Translations under genes and position numbers: made by a program
Assembly: GCF_018688455.1 (NCBI RefSeq)
Contig: NZ_CP061319.1
Coordinates: forward strand, 310,001 to 374,000
From: Polynucleobacter sp. AM-7D1
GTDB taxonomy: Bacteria; Pseudomonadota; Gammaproteobacteria; Burkholderiales; Burkholderiaceae
Length of the DNA stretch: 64,000 bases
Reading direction: 5' to 3'
Notes under the pieces: generated by a model
Databases searched by the model: none
Seen by the model: only the letters and a program-made list of their open reading frames with translations
What the model was told of the DNA's origin: nothing
Part shown: one piece after another, positions 43,250 through 51,673 of the stretch
Position numbering within the stretch: the stretch's first letter is position 1
Layout of the letters: each line of letters starts with the position of its first letter

Positions 43250-43984
43250 ATGGCAAAACCAATTTCTCTCGAAAAAATATTATTTAGCCAAGGATTTGGC
43301 ACAAGGCGCTATTGCAGCGATTTAGTCTATGCCGACCTAGTGAAAGTTAATGGTGTTTTGGCGGAAGATCCAGAGGATCGTATTGCGACTGAGGGTTTGA
43401 TGCTGAACGTGGAAGGCAAAGATTGGGAGTTTCATGAAAAAGCCTACATCGCCTTTAATAAGCCCCCAAACTATGAGTGCTCTCATAAAACTACACATCA
43501 CCCCAGCGTCTACAGTTTGTTACCAAAGCCATTTGTAGAGCGAGGATTACAGTGTGTCGGCCGCTTAGACTTTGATACTACTGGCCTTATTTTGATTTCG
43601 GATGATGGCCAGTTTATTCATAAGATGACTACGCCAAAGAAAAATATTGGCAAGGTCTATGAGATTACTACCCCTGAGCCTATTACTCAAAAGCAGATGG
43701 ATCACTTGTTAAGTGGCGTTGTGCTGGATGATGACCCAAAACCCTGTTTTGCGACGGATTGCAAACAGCTTAGTGAAAATGTTTTGGCTATGACTATAGT
43801 TGAGGGCCGCTACCATCAGGTCAAACGAATGATGGCTGCTGTAGGTAATCATGTTGCTAAGCTGCATCGTACTGAAATCGGACAATACCGTATGCCTGCC
43901 GATTTGAATGAAGGTGAGTGGCGTTGGCTTTATCCAGAAGATTTACAGAAGCTATCTAAGAGTGTGGATGCCCCCATTGTCTAA
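43250..43984 (+). CDS. rsuA: 16S rRNA pseudouridine synthase, RsuA family
   Basis: 244 residues. N-terminal S4 RNA-binding domain (SLEKILFSQGFGTRRYCSDLVYADLVKVNG), then the pseudouridine synthase domain with the catalytic Asp in VGRLDFDTTGLILISDDGQF and the closing VEGRYHQVKRMMAAVGNHVAKLHR. The RsuA/RluB/E/F branch is clear; RsuA modifies U516 of 16S rRNA. The following pterin dehydratase gene overlaps its 3' end by 17 bases. Confidence 0.88.
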   Translation: MAKPISLEKILFSQGFGTRRYCSDLVYADLVKVNGVLAEDPEDRIATEGLMLNVEGKDWEFHEKAYIAFNKPPNYECSHKTTHHPSVYSLLPKPFVERGLQCVGRLDFDTTGLILISDDGQFIHKMTTPKKNIGKVYEITTPEPITQKQMDHLLSGVVLDDDPKPCFATDCKQLSENVLAMTIVEGRYHQVKRMMAAVGNHVAKLHRTEIGQYRMPADLNEGEWRWLYPEDLQKLSKSVDAPIV

Positions 43985-44279
43985 ACCTAAACTCCTTGCA
44001 AAGGATTTTGACTTTGCAAAAGTAGTGCCCGATTGGCAGCTTAATTTAGCTACTCAAGAGCTAGAGCGAGTATTTGTATTTCGGGATTTCAAGGCGGCAT
44101 TTGAGTTTATGACTCTAAGTGCTAATAAGGCGGAGGAGTTAGATCATCATCCAGATTGGTCTAACTCTTGGAACCGAGTATCAGTGCGCTTAAGCACACA
44201 TTCAATGAAAGCCTTGACTGAACTCGATATCGCCATGGCAAGCGCCATGGATCGATATGCTTTACAAGTCCAGGCTTAG
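43968..44279 (+). CDS. phhB: 4a-hydroxytetrahydrobiopterin dehydratase (PhhB/DCoH)
   Basis: 103 residues from ATG 43968, with AAGAG 5 bases upstream. Family motif ELDHHPDWSNSWNRVSVRLSTH includes the paired His and the third His of the active site; the FRDFKAAFEFMTLSANKAEELDHHP core matches DCoH. It dehydrates the carbinolamine made by aromatic amino acid hydroxylases. No hydroxylase gene lies in the window, so its partner is elsewhere, or it serves a pterin role with molybdopterin enzymes. Confidence 0.9.
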   Translation: MPPLSKPKLLAKDFDFAKVVPDWQLNLATQELERVFVFRDFKAAFEFMTLSANKAEELDHHPDWSNSWNRVSVRLSTHSMKALTELDIAMASAMDRYALQVQA

Positions 44280-44285
44280 TTCTAT

Positions 44286-44504
44286 TTACTGAACTTCCTC
44301 GTCTTCTTCATCTTCAGAGCTAATGCTCATGAGAATGGTTGCCAATAGACCATAAACAACCTCAGTGGCGATCATGCCATCTTCATCGAGCTCATCAATC
44401 AGGTCGTTTAGACAATCTTCAGTTGGCTCATTTAAGAGTGTCATGGCGCATTCGCACCCATAGTCAAAATCTTCATCGTTTTGGGTTTGAGTGTCGTTCG
44501 TCAT
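44286..44504 (-). CDS. Small acidic hypothetical protein
   Basis: 72 residues, about one third Asp/Glu, ending SSEDEEDEEVQ. AAAGGATT precedes the ATG at good spacing. The middle (CAMTLLNEPTEDCLNDLIDELDEDGMIATEVVYGLLATIL) is likely helical and has three Cys. No family recognised. Its strong acidity would suit a small adaptor or nucleic-acid mimic, but nothing else supports that. Confidence 0.65.
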   Translation of the reverse strand: MTNDTQTQNDEDFDYGCECAMTLLNEPTEDCLNDLIDELDEDGMIATEVVYGLLATILMSISSEDEEDEEVQ

Positions 44505-44559
44505 AAGAATCCTTTAAGTGATGCTGAAGAATAGCAAATAAAGTCTCGCTAGCCCAGCG

Positions 44560-45120
44560 CTATTCTTTCAGTAGAGCAAGAGCTTCTTTGAAGGCTGGAT
44601 TTTGAGCGCTCTTTAGCCACTCAAATCCCAGCATTTCTCCAGTAATCAGTCTGGCTCCAGCAGTACTCAGTCGATCAAGAGCGATTTGTTTATCGAGTGC
44701 TCGGCGTGAGCCAACCCCATCCACTACTATGGATACGTCATAACCCTCATCGATTAATTTCAGTGCGGTTTGCATTAAGCACACATGGGCCTCGCATCCC
44801 ATCAGAATGCATTGCTGGCGATTGGTGGGAATGGCTGCTGTGAGGCCATCTGCGCAGGCATTGAAATGCCCTTTGCTAATGGTTTGGCTACAAAAAGATT
44901 TAATGGATTCAATATTGCTTCCAAGGCTCTTTGGGCTTTGCTCTGTGCCAATGATTGGAATCCCGAGAAGTTGGGCAATTTTGGCGCTACGAATACATTG
45001 ATCTAGCACCGACTCACCTTGATCAATTGCGGGCATGAGACGACCCTGTAAATCAATCAGGATGAGGATGGATGACTCTGAATGAATTTGATTGGATGTT
45101 CTCATGATTATTGGGCTCAC
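44560..45120 (-). CDS. Isochorismatase-family cysteine hydrolase
   Basis: 186 residues from GTG 45120, overlapping the upstream gene by 4 bases; ATG 45105 is an alternative. The catalytic Asp is in LILIDLQGRLM, the Lys in QTISKGHFNACA, and the nucleophile Cys in CILMGCEAHVCLMQTALKLIDEGYDV. The cis-peptide context GCEAHVCL matches YcaC-like hydrolases. They hydrolyse amides such as nicotinamide or ureidoacrylate. Substrate unknown. Confidence 0.87.
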   Translation of the reverse strand: MSPIIMRTSNQIHSESSILILIDLQGRLMPAIDQGESVLDQCIRSAKIAQLLGIPIIGTEQSPKSLGSNIESIKSFCSQTISKGHFNACADGLTAAIPTNRQQCILMGCEAHVCLMQTALKLIDEGYDVSIVVDGVGSRRALDKQIALDRLSTAGARLITGEMLGFEWLKSAQNPAFKEALALLKE

Positions 45121-45647
45121 AGTAGAAGGCTGACAGTTTTAAAGTCGGGATCATCATCAAGCTTGGTAACTTCAAAACCTAACTCAGAAACCAGGTGCAA
45201 CATTTTTAAGTTCTTACTCAAGACATATCCAAGCATTTCTTGTAATTGATTTTCTTTTGCATATGTGATTAGGTCAAGCATCAAATGCGTACCTATTCCA
45301 TGTGCCGCATAGATATCACTTACGCTCAGAGAGAACTCGCAAACATTGTTATTGGGTGGGGTAACATAACGTGAAATACCAATAATCTCTGCATCACCTT
45401 TTTTATTTGTAATGACTGCGACTAGAGCCATTTCTTTTGCGTAGTCTAATTGCAAAATATCATCCAGAAAGGCGTCTGGAAGCTTGGAGATTGCATGGGC
45501 AAATCTTAAGTAACGACTTTCTGGTGAGAGATGGCTGAATAGCTCAATAATTCGATCTCGGTCATCTGAATGGATGGGGCGAATTAGATAGTGTTCGCCA
45601 CTATCAAGGGTATAAGTCTTGCTGGGAAATGAGGTTGCTGTCTTCAT
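45117..45647 (-). CDS. GNAT family N-acetyltransferase
   Basis: 176 residues. The N-terminal half, LIRPIHSDDRDRIIELFSHLSPESRYLRFAH, matches the acetyltransferase module of protein lysine acetyltransferases (Pat/YfiQ C-terminal domain). The acetyl-CoA loop is in AHGIGTHLMLDLITYAKE, a variant of the Q/RxxGxG/A motif. It is a stand-alone domain without the NDP-forming CoA ligase part. Followed by the hydrolase with a 4-base overlap. Confidence 0.85.
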   Translation of the reverse strand: MKTATSFPSKTYTLDSGEHYLIRPIHSDDRDRIIELFSHLSPESRYLRFAHAISKLPDAFLDDILQLDYAKEMALVAVITNKKGDAEIIGISRYVTPPNNNVCEFSLSVSDIYAAHGIGTHLMLDLITYAKENQLQEMLGYVLSKNLKMLHLVSELGFEVTKLDDDPDFKTVSLLL

Positions 45648-45756
45648 AAACTGGAGGTAGTCGAGACTCGATTCTTCAGGATACCTTTTTATGCAAGAAA
45701 CTACAGTCTTTTAGCCCTAAAATAAGACTCCCCCTATCTCACATGGCAATTCCCTC

Positions 45757-46530
45757 ATGATTTCCTTGGCTCAGGCCTTTAATGACCACTCTGCAGCCTT
45801 TTTTGTATTGGCTGCTATCAGCGTCATCATTGTGGGCATCTCTAAAAGTGGCTTTGGTGCGGGCTTGGGAGTGTTGTCATTGCCGTTAATGGCAAGTCAG
45901 TCGAGCATCCATGAAGCCTTGGCTATCTTATTGCCCCTGTTAATTGCGATTGATTTGGTAGGCTTGAGGAGATTTTTGAAAAATGCCGATTGGCGAATCT
46001 TAAAGTTAGTTCTTCTACCTGCTGCATTTGGCATGCTGTTGGGCTACCTCTTTTTCTCTGTCATTACCCCCAAAATTCTTTCGCTCTCGATTGGTATCTT
46101 TACTTTACTTTTTTTAATTCAGAGTTTAGTGATGTCACGCTTGAATTTGCAGGAAGCTAAACCATTTCCTTTGCTTGGAAGATTGATGGGGGGAGTTTCC
46201 GGATTCACTTCATTTATTGCCCACATCGGTGGCCCTCCCATCACAATCTATATGCTGAGAGAAAAAGTCGCACCTATGGTGTACACCTCAACCTTGGGCA
46301 TTTTTTTCACGGTGATTAATTTTGGTAAGTTACTACCGTATGCTCATCTCGATTTACTCAATTTCAATCAATTAGCCACTTCAATCCTACTGTTGCCTTT
46401 GGTTCCAGTAGGTGTCTATTTAGGATTTTATTTAGCCGAAAAGATTTCGGCTAAGTGGTACTACATCGTCGTCCAATTTTTCCTATTGGTGGCAAGCATT
46501 AAATTAATCGCTGATGGCTTACTTGCATAA
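45757..46530 (+). CDS. TauE/SafE family exporter (second copy)
   Basis: 257 residues, eight membrane helices in two repeats: GISKSGFGAGLGVLSLPLMA and GGVSGFTSFIAHIGGPPITIYML. It differs clearly from the copy at 23638-24477 and has no sulfur genes beside it. It ends 19 bases before the start of a small secreted protein gene. Anion export is known for the family; substrate here is open. Confidence 0.85.
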   Translation: MISLAQAFNDHSAAFFVLAAISVIIVGISKSGFGAGLGVLSLPLMASQSSIHEALAILLPLLIAIDLVGLRRFLKNADWRILKLVLLPAAFGMLLGYLFFSVITPKILSLSIGIFTLLFLIQSLVMSRLNLQEAKPFPLLGRLMGGVSGFTSFIAHIGGPPITIYMLREKVAPMVYTSTLGIFFTVINFGKLLPYAHLDLLNFNQLATSILLLPLVPVGVYLGFYLAEKISAKWYYIVVQFFLLVASIKLIADGLLA

Positions 46531-46549
46531 GTCAAAACAAGAAAGGTTT

Positions 46550-46867
46550 ATGAATAATCCTATACAAGTCAAAGTGATTCTGCCGATTGGGCTTGCTTTC
46601 ATTTTTGCGATCCCAATGACTGCAATCGCACAAACTTTTTCACCTTATACCCCTGCGCAAATACAAGAGTTTAATAATCAAGCCATAGCACCGATGGAGA
46701 CTCCTGCGGGCCCGGTGTATCTAGAGAAGCCACCGGTAAGTCAGAAGCCGAGCGTGCCATTTGATTCTCGCTATATCAAAAATCCAGATGGCGAAGAGCA
46801 GGCAGAAGCACAGGGGGCCGAGTCAGCCGCTCCGTTTGAGCCAATCCCGACTACCTTTACTTTTTAG
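46550..46867 (+). CDS. Secreted proline-rich hypothetical protein
   Basis: 105 residues from ATG 46550, with GAAAGG upstream. Signal peptide about 1-27 (ending AIAQ). The mature part is low-complexity, rich in Pro, Glu and Ala (PAQIQEFNNQAIAPMETPAGP, EEQAEAQGAES), likely disordered in the periplasm. It is followed at 49 bases by an exported parvulin gene, so the two may be co-transcribed. No family recognised. Confidence 0.65.
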   Translation: MNNPIQVKVILPIGLAFIFAIPMTAIAQTFSPYTPAQIQEFNNQAIAPMETPAGPVYLEKPPVSQKPSVPFDSRYIKNPDGEEQAEAQGAESAAPFEPIPTTFTF

Positions 46868-46916
46868 TAAAGCCTGGCTGTTAAGATTACCTTTATATTT
46901 TAGAAAAGAGTTCTTT

Positions 46917-47735
46917 ATGAAACTGCATCCCATCCGTTTGTTTATCAGTGCTGTAATGGCATTAGGTTTTGCCTCGGCCGCATATTCTCAAAACGCATTA
47001 CCGATTAATGCTGCTGCCTCCGTTAATGGGGTGATCATCTCTAACGATGCTGTTGAGCAAGGGATCCAGGCTGCCTTATCTCAAGGTCAAAAGGATTCTC
47101 CAGAACTTCGCAAGGCAGTTTTGGGAAAGATGATTGAGATTTCTCTTCTTTCCCAGCAGGCTGAGAAAGATGGTCTTGCTAATTCTGACAGAGCTAATAG
47201 TCAACTGGCCCTCATTCGTCAAAATTACTTAGCCGACTTAGAGTTATCTACTTATATTTCTAAAAATCCAGTGACTGATGCCGATGTGCAGGCAGAGTAC
47301 AACCGTGAGATAGCTTCATTAGGCCCTCAAGGAATGATTATTGAATATAAGGTCAGTGATATTGCTGTTGCTACTGAAGCTGATGCACAAGCTGCCCTAG
47401 CTAGAATTAAAAAAGGCGAGTCTTTCGATAAAGTAGCTAAGAGTGTTTCACTCGCACCTAATAAAGTTCAAGGCGGGGCTGTAGGCTGGGTACAAGCCGG
47501 TCAGACCTTGCCACAAATTGCTAGTGTTCTCGTAACACTCACTAAAGGTCAGGTTTCACCTGCGCCAATTCAGATGCCACAAGGCTGGTATTTAATTAAA
47601 TTAGAAGATAAAAAGTCCAGTAAGCCGCCAACTTTTGAGCAAGCTAAAGCAGCTATTCGCAATGGCTTAATGCAGAAGAAGCAATTTGAGTTCTTGTCCC
47701 AACTGCGTCAGGGAGCAAATATTGTCGTACGCTAA
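46917..47735 (+). CDS. Periplasmic parvulin-type peptidyl-prolyl isomerase (PpiC/SurA-like)
   Basis: 272 residues from ATG 46917, giving a signal peptide (to about SQN, residue 26); the upstream open frame is a shadow of the preceding gene. A helical SurA_N-like region with VNGVIISNDAVEQGI is followed by a single parvulin domain: EYKVSDIAVATEADAQAALARIKKGESFDKVAKSVS, GGAVGWVQAG, and GWYLIKLED. It helps fold outer-membrane or periplasmic proteins. A terminator follows. Confidence 0.88.
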   Translation: MKLHPIRLFISAVMALGFASAAYSQNALPINAAASVNGVIISNDAVEQGIQAALSQGQKDSPELRKAVLGKMIEISLLSQQAEKDGLANSDRANSQLALIRQNYLADLELSTYISKNPVTDADVQAEYNREIASLGPQGMIIEYKVSDIAVATEADAQAALARIKKGESFDKVAKSVSLAPNKVQGGAVGWVQAGQTLPQIASVLVTLTKGQVSPAPIQMPQGWYLIKLEDKKSSKPPTFEQAKAAIRNGLMQKKQFEFLSQLRQGANIVVR

Positions 47736-47754
47736 ATTAAAGCTAAGCCATTAA

Positions 47755-47778
47755 AAAGGGCGCCTCAGGGCGCTCTTT
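47755..47778 (+). terminator. Rho-independent terminator after the parvulin gene
   Basis: AAAAGGGCGCC pairs with GGCGCTCTTTT (one G-U pair) around a short TCA-type loop, followed by a T-run. Confidence 0.75.
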
Positions 47779-47873
47779 TGTATTTCTACCGTCTCTCTAG
47801 TGGTATTTCTCTATCTCCATACCAGTCATTCGGGAGTAGATTAAATCATCACCGATTAAATAAGGGGTCATAA

Positions 47874-48443
47874 ATGAGCAAGAATCCATTTGATTTAGGC
47901 GCGATGGCAAATCAGGCCAAAGGCATGAAGGCTGCCCAAGCGGTTGGCCAGGCAGCGCTAACTAGCGCTCAGGAAATTGCTCAGTTAAATCAGAGGGCGG
48001 CTCAAGAGCTTTCTACTCGATTGCAAGCTAAAGTTGCCGAGCTGATGAAAACACAAGACCCTAAAGCGGCATTCGACTATGTCCACGCCGAAGTCTTGCA
48101 AGACGCTGCAAAAGAAGTGGCCGACTATCAGGCCCAACTTTTTCAAGCTCTCGCTAGTGGAAATAAAGAGCTAGCAAAAATTGCCGAATCAATGATTAAA
48201 GACTCTCAGCATGACTTAATTCATTTTGTGAATGAAGCTACTCAAAATGCTCCGGCAGGAACTGAGCCATACACTTCTGTATTTAAAACCTCATTTAATA
48301 ACGCACTTCAGAATTTTGAGTTGATCCGCGCAGCAATGGCGGATTCATTTGTGGGTTTTGAGAAGAGTGTGGAAAATATGAGTCAGTTTTCAGCTGCGCA
48401 GAATAATGCTGCAAAACAAAATCCGAAAAAGAAATCAAGTTAA
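47874..48443 (+). CDS. phaP: Phasin family protein
   Basis: 189 residues, wholly helical, rich in Ala, Gln and Lys, with no signal. LNQRAAQELSTRLQAKVAELMKTQDPKAAFDYVHAEVLQ and the later NNALQNFELIRAAMADSF fit the Phasin_2 pattern. Phasins coat polyhydroxyalkanoate granules, set their size and number, and are consistent with a carbon-storing betaproteobacterium. Ends in a Lys-rich tail (KQNPKKKSS). No polymerase gene lies in the window. Confidence 0.82.
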   Translation: MSKNPFDLGAMANQAKGMKAAQAVGQAALTSAQEIAQLNQRAAQELSTRLQAKVAELMKTQDPKAAFDYVHAEVLQDAAKEVADYQAQLFQALASGNKELAKIAESMIKDSQHDLIHFVNEATQNAPAGTEPYTSVFKTSFNNALQNFELIRAAMADSFVGFEKSVENMSQFSAAQNNAAKQNPKKKSS

Positions 48444-48448
48444 ACAAT

Positions 48449-49417
48449 TTACATGACTAGTTTGGCAATCATGGCATACAGAGGGATGCCTAGAATAATA
48501 TTGAATGGGAATGTGATTCCTAGTGACATTCCCATGTAAAGGCCTGGATTCACTTCAGGTAATGCATGCCGCAAAACTGCGGGCACGGCAATGTAAGAGG
48601 CGCTGGATGCAAGAACCATCAGCAGGATGGTATTTCCTAAAGGTAGTCCAATGAGCTTGCAAAGTCCTAATGCGATCAGTGCGTGCGAAAGCGGTGAGCC
48701 AATCGCATAGAGCAGAGTGATGGGGGGTTTGCCACGTAAGCCTTTAATATTACGAGCTGCCATGAGCCCCATATCTAGGAGGAAAAAGGCGAGCATTCCC
48801 TTGAATAAATCAATCGAGAATGGTGCCATTAGCTTCTGACCGGCATCGCCACTTACCAAGCCAACTGCCATCGACCCTAATAGTAGAAGTTGTGCGCCAT
48901 CAGTAAAGGATTCATGCAGTATTTTTGAGAGGCCAGATTGTTGCTGGCTAGATTGGGGCTGGCTTGCCTGAGCAGATCGCGCCTTATTTGCCAAAACAAT
49001 TGCAAAGATGACTGCTGGGGACTCCATAAGTGCCATGGCTGCCGCCATATGACCGCCATAACTAATATCAAATTGATCCAAATATTGGGTGGCCGTAATA
49101 AATGTGACGGCGCTGACGGATCCATAGGTAGCGGCAACTGCTGCAGCATCAAATGCATTTAATTTGGCTCTCAGAATCTGATAACCGATGATGGGAATTA
49201 GGATGGCTAGGAATATGGCAAGACCAAGAGAAAGTGCAATCTCTGCTGTAAACCCAGACTTATGTAGAGCGAAGCCTCCCTTGAGACCTAGCGCCATTAA
49301 TAAGTAGAGCGATAGAAATCGAGCAATCGGCTGAGGAATTTCTAGGTTTGATTTAATGAACCCAGCAAATGCGCCAAATATAAAAAATAGAATTGCTGGA
49401 TCTAAAAAATTTGCCAT
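48449..49417 (-). CDS. sbtA: SbtA-type sodium-dependent bicarbonate transporter family protein
   Basis: 322 residues, about ten membrane helices. Family marks: LKGGFALHKSG, AATYGSVSAVTFITA in the first substrate-binding half, and SSASYIAVPAVLRHALPE in the second. The cytoplasmic loop between halves (RSAQASQPQSSQQQSG) is short and Ser/Gln-rich. Cyanobacterial SbtA imports HCO3- with Na+ and is controlled by the PII-like SbtB, encoded beside it; no sbtB is adjacent here. A LysR gene precedes it on the same strand with 3 bases between, suggesting transcriptional control instead. In a heterotroph the bicarbonate may supply carboxylases. Confidence 0.87.
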   Translation of the reverse strand: MANFLDPAILFFIFGAFAGFIKSNLEIPQPIARFLSLYLLMALGLKGGFALHKSGFTAEIALSLGLAIFLAILIPIIGYQILRAKLNAFDAAAVAATYGSVSAVTFITATQYLDQFDISYGGHMAAAMALMESPAVIFAIVLANKARSAQASQPQSSQQQSGLSKILHESFTDGAQLLLLGSMAVGLVSGDAGQKLMAPFSIDLFKGMLAFFLLDMGLMAARNIKGLRGKPPITLLYAIGSPLSHALIALGLCKLIGLPLGNTILLMVLASSASYIAVPAVLRHALPEVNPGLYMGMSLGITFPFNIILGIPLYAMIAKLVM

Positions 49418-49420
49418 AGA

Positions 49421-50293
49421 CTAACGCTTAATAATTGCCTCTACTAGTGGGTGCTGAATTTTCTTTTCTGATCGAATGGCGTAAAAATACTCGTAGATAT
49501 CTTCACACTTGCCAATCATTTCAATATGGTAGGTTTCTTTTAAATCCTTTTTGATGCTTTCTCCGGCTGGGAAGACTCCTAAGCCACTAGCAGCAAAGGT
49601 TTTTAGTAGGGCGCTATCCTCAAACTCCCCGGCAATGTTTGGGTTAATGCTATTTTGTACGAACCATTGATCGATGAGGTGTCTTACCTTTGAGTGCGAG
49701 GTTGGTAATAGGATGGGCAGATCATTAAGGCACGCAGGAAAAGATTTTTTGGATTGCTTGAGAAGCTTCTTGGGGCCAAACCAGGCAATCGATGACTTCA
49801 TGAGCTCTTCGCTGTAGACATGCAGATTTTTATTGATCGGTGCGGGTCTATCGGCAAGCACAATGTCTAACCTATGTAGGGCAAGGTCAGCCAAGAGGTC
49901 TTCAAATTCTCCTTCATGCGCAATCAGTTGCACATCATTTTTTTCAAGGATAGGTTCCAGCAGTTGTTTGGTCACCAGCTTCGGAAGGCCATCGGATACA
50001 CCAACTGTTATTTTTATTTTTTTAGAGCTTGCTGCTTCTCTTACTGCTTCTGGAAGCCTCTCTCCCAAAAGAAAAATTTGATCGGCAATTTCTAGTGCCG
50101 CAAAGCCAGACTCGGTTAGTGCTATCCCTCGGCCTGCTGGTTTAAATAATAGGTAGCCAAGAGATTTTTCTAATTCGTGTACTTGGGCGCTGATTGTCTG
50201 AATGGCAATATTGAGGCGCTCAGCAGCCTTAGACATGCTCCCCTCCTTGGCCACAACCCAGAAGTAATACAAATGACGGTAGCTATAAATCAT
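49421..50293 (-). CDS. LysR family transcriptional regulator (NhaR-like)
   Basis: 290 residues. N-terminal winged helix-turn-helix: YRHLYYFWVVAKEGSMSKAAERLNIAIQTISAQVHELEKSLGYLLF, with the N-x-A-x-Q-T-I-S recognition helix typical of the NhaR branch. The C-terminal effector domain follows (ITVGVSDGLPKLVTKQLLEPIL, LADRPAPINKN). NhaR-like proteins respond to Na+ or envelope conditions. It abuts the SbtA-type Na+/HCO3- transporter gene on the same strand (3 bases) and is divergent from a TerC gene, so it may control either or both. Confidence 0.88.
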   Translation of the reverse strand: MIYSYRHLYYFWVVAKEGSMSKAAERLNIAIQTISAQVHELEKSLGYLLFKPAGRGIALTESGFAALEIADQIFLLGERLPEAVREAASSKKIKITVGVSDGLPKLVTKQLLEPILEKNDVQLIAHEGEFEDLLADLALHRLDIVLADRPAPINKNLHVYSEELMKSSIAWFGPKKLLKQSKKSFPACLNDLPILLPTSHSKVRHLIDQWFVQNSINPNIAGEFEDSALLKTFAASGLGVFPAGESIKKDLKETYHIEMIGKCEDIYEYFYAIRSEKKIQHPLVEAIIKR

Positions 50294-50418
50294 ACTTATT
50301 ATCAGTTTTTTACGAAATTATAATCAATATATCTCTGCTTTTAGTTAAGTACAAATCCACCTACATTAACCCTAGAAAAACCTATGGAATTCATGGGAAA
50401 TTAAATTAGGAGACAAAA

Positions 50419-51126
50419 GTGGAATTATTTAGTCCGGAATTTTTCTCGGCATTGTTGGCAATTATTGTGATTGACTTGGTGCTTGCGGGAGATAACGCTA
50501 TTGTGATTGCAATGGCTGCACGTAACCTCCCAGTTCACCTTCAGAAAAAAGCGATCTTGTGGGGTGCTATCGGTGCTATTGCTGTCAGAAGCGCCATGAC
50601 TCTTGTGGTTGTGTATCTACTGAAGATTCCAGGATTGATGCTAATAGGTGGGCTGCTATTAGTTTGGATTGCTTATCGTTTACTGTGCCCGTCTCAAGAT
50701 AAAGATGAGCATGGCCATGCCTCTACTACCTTCTGGGGTGCAATGAAAACTATTGTGATTGCAGATGCCATTATGGGGCTAGATAATGTTCTCGCAGTAG
50801 CAGGTGCATCACACGGCAGTTATGTACTCGTTGTGCTTGGGTTGTTAATTAGCATCCCCATCGTGATCTGGGGTTCCACACAAATACTCAAATTAGTTGA
50901 GCGCTTCCCTTCAGTCATTTACTTGGGTGCTGGAGTGCTGGCTTGGACTGCTGCCAAGATGATCATTTCTGAGCCGATGTCGAAAAATTGGCTTTCATCC
51001 CAGAACCCAGCCATGGAGTACGTTATTCAAGTAGTTGTTGTATTTGGCGTCTTAATTAGTGGCTACATAGCTAGTAGACGAGCACTGGATAGTAGGCTTT
51101 CCCCGCCTATGACCAGCCACAATTAG
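50419..51126 (+). CDS. TerC family integral membrane protein (YjbE type)
   Basis: 235 residues, seven membrane helices, starting at GTG with AGGAGA upstream. The two TerC motifs with paired acidic residues are IIVIDLVLAGDNAIVIAMA and VIADAIMGLDNVLAVAGASHG. Members of this branch export Mn2+ or deliver it to secreted enzymes; some relate to tellurite resistance. No yybP-ykoY manganese riboswitch was seen in the upstream region. Divergent LysR gene at 125 bases. Confidence 0.87.
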   Translation: MELFSPEFFSALLAIIVIDLVLAGDNAIVIAMAARNLPVHLQKKAILWGAIGAIAVRSAMTLVVVYLLKIPGLMLIGGLLLVWIAYRLLCPSQDKDEHGHASTTFWGAMKTIVIADAIMGLDNVLAVAGASHGSYVLVVLGLLISIPIVIWGSTQILKLVERFPSVIYLGAGVLAWTAAKMIISEPMSKNWLSSQNPAMEYVIQVVVVFGVLISGYIASRRALDSRLSPPMTSHN

Positions 51127-51144
51127 CTAAATTTCGGCAAGGGG

Positions 51145-51188
51145 CAAGATGAATAAGCTGAGGTGTTGTCCCCCAAGTTGAATAAGCT
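51145..51188 (+). repeat. Short direct repeat CAAGWTGAATAAGCT
   Basis: Two 15-base copies, 51145-51159 and 51174-51188, differing at one base (A/T), 29 bases apart. A partial third copy (CAAGTTGA) forms part of the terminator just downstream. Purpose unknown. Confidence 0.6.
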
Positions 51189-51207
51189 AGTAACTCAGTC
51201 CTCTTTT

Positions 51208-51230
51208 TGCCCTCAAGTTGAGGGCATTTT
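51208..51230 (+). terminator. Rho-independent terminator of the terC gene
   Basis: TGCCCTCAA and TTGAGGGCA form a near-perfect hairpin with the tip opening at the AAGTT bases, followed by four T (TTTT then A). Located about 80 bases after the stop. Confidence 0.75.
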
Positions 51231-51340
51231 TATTGATGATTAATATTCAGTTAAATACTGAAATAAAGTCAATTTAATTCATATTTATAAGGAATTAAAT
51301 CTGATCTATTCTGAACTTGTTTTTAACAGAGGAAACATTA

Positions 51341-51673
51341 ATGAATCTGATTTTGGAAAATAAAGAAGAGGTAGAGCCAGAATTTAAAGTCTTTACAGAG
51401 AATAGGGTTAAGTTTTCCCTTAAACGACTTGTTTGGATGGTGCGGAAGATTAAGATTCGATATTCTGCTGTTTCGCCTGGCAAGGCTTCTTGCAATCAAA
51501 ACTGCCTGATTAGCCTGGAGACATTCGATCACCGGCAAATTGAGGTGAGTATGACTGCAAGAGATAGGCGGACGGCACTTGAGATGTGTCTTAAGAGGAC
51601 ATATAAGCTGATTCAGAAGGCGCTTCATAAAAGTCAGCAATATGGACGATTCTCTAAAACTGTCTATATATGA
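51341..51673 (+). CDS. HPF/RaiA-like ribosome-associated protein (truncated type)
   Basis: 110 residues from ATG 51341, with AGAGGAAA 6 bases upstream. The pattern RVKFSLKRLVWMVRKIKIRYSAV...NCLISLETFDHRQIEVSMTARDRRTALEMCLKRTYKLIQKAL follows small HPF/RaiA-type proteins (basic helix, strand with Cys, then the D-x-x-x-A-x-x-x-x-x-x-R helix). These bind the 30S subunit and limit translation in stationary phase. It has no long C-terminal dimerisation domain. It is the last gene before the metal-efflux operon, with an inverted repeat (TTTAATTC/GAATTAAA, 51273-51299) upstream. Assignment is by pattern and moderate. Confidence 0.55.
   Translation: MNLILENKEEVEPEFKVFTENRVKFSLKRLVWMVRKIKIRYSAVSPGKASCNQNCLISLETFDHRQIEVSMTARDRRTALEMCLKRTYKLIQKALHKSQQYGRFSKTVYI

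Noticed and set aside
50294..50418. Possible yybP-ykoY manganese riboswitch upstream of the TerC gene
   Set aside because: The 125-base region lacks the conserved internal loops and GC-rich stems of that class; it is plainly AT-rich.
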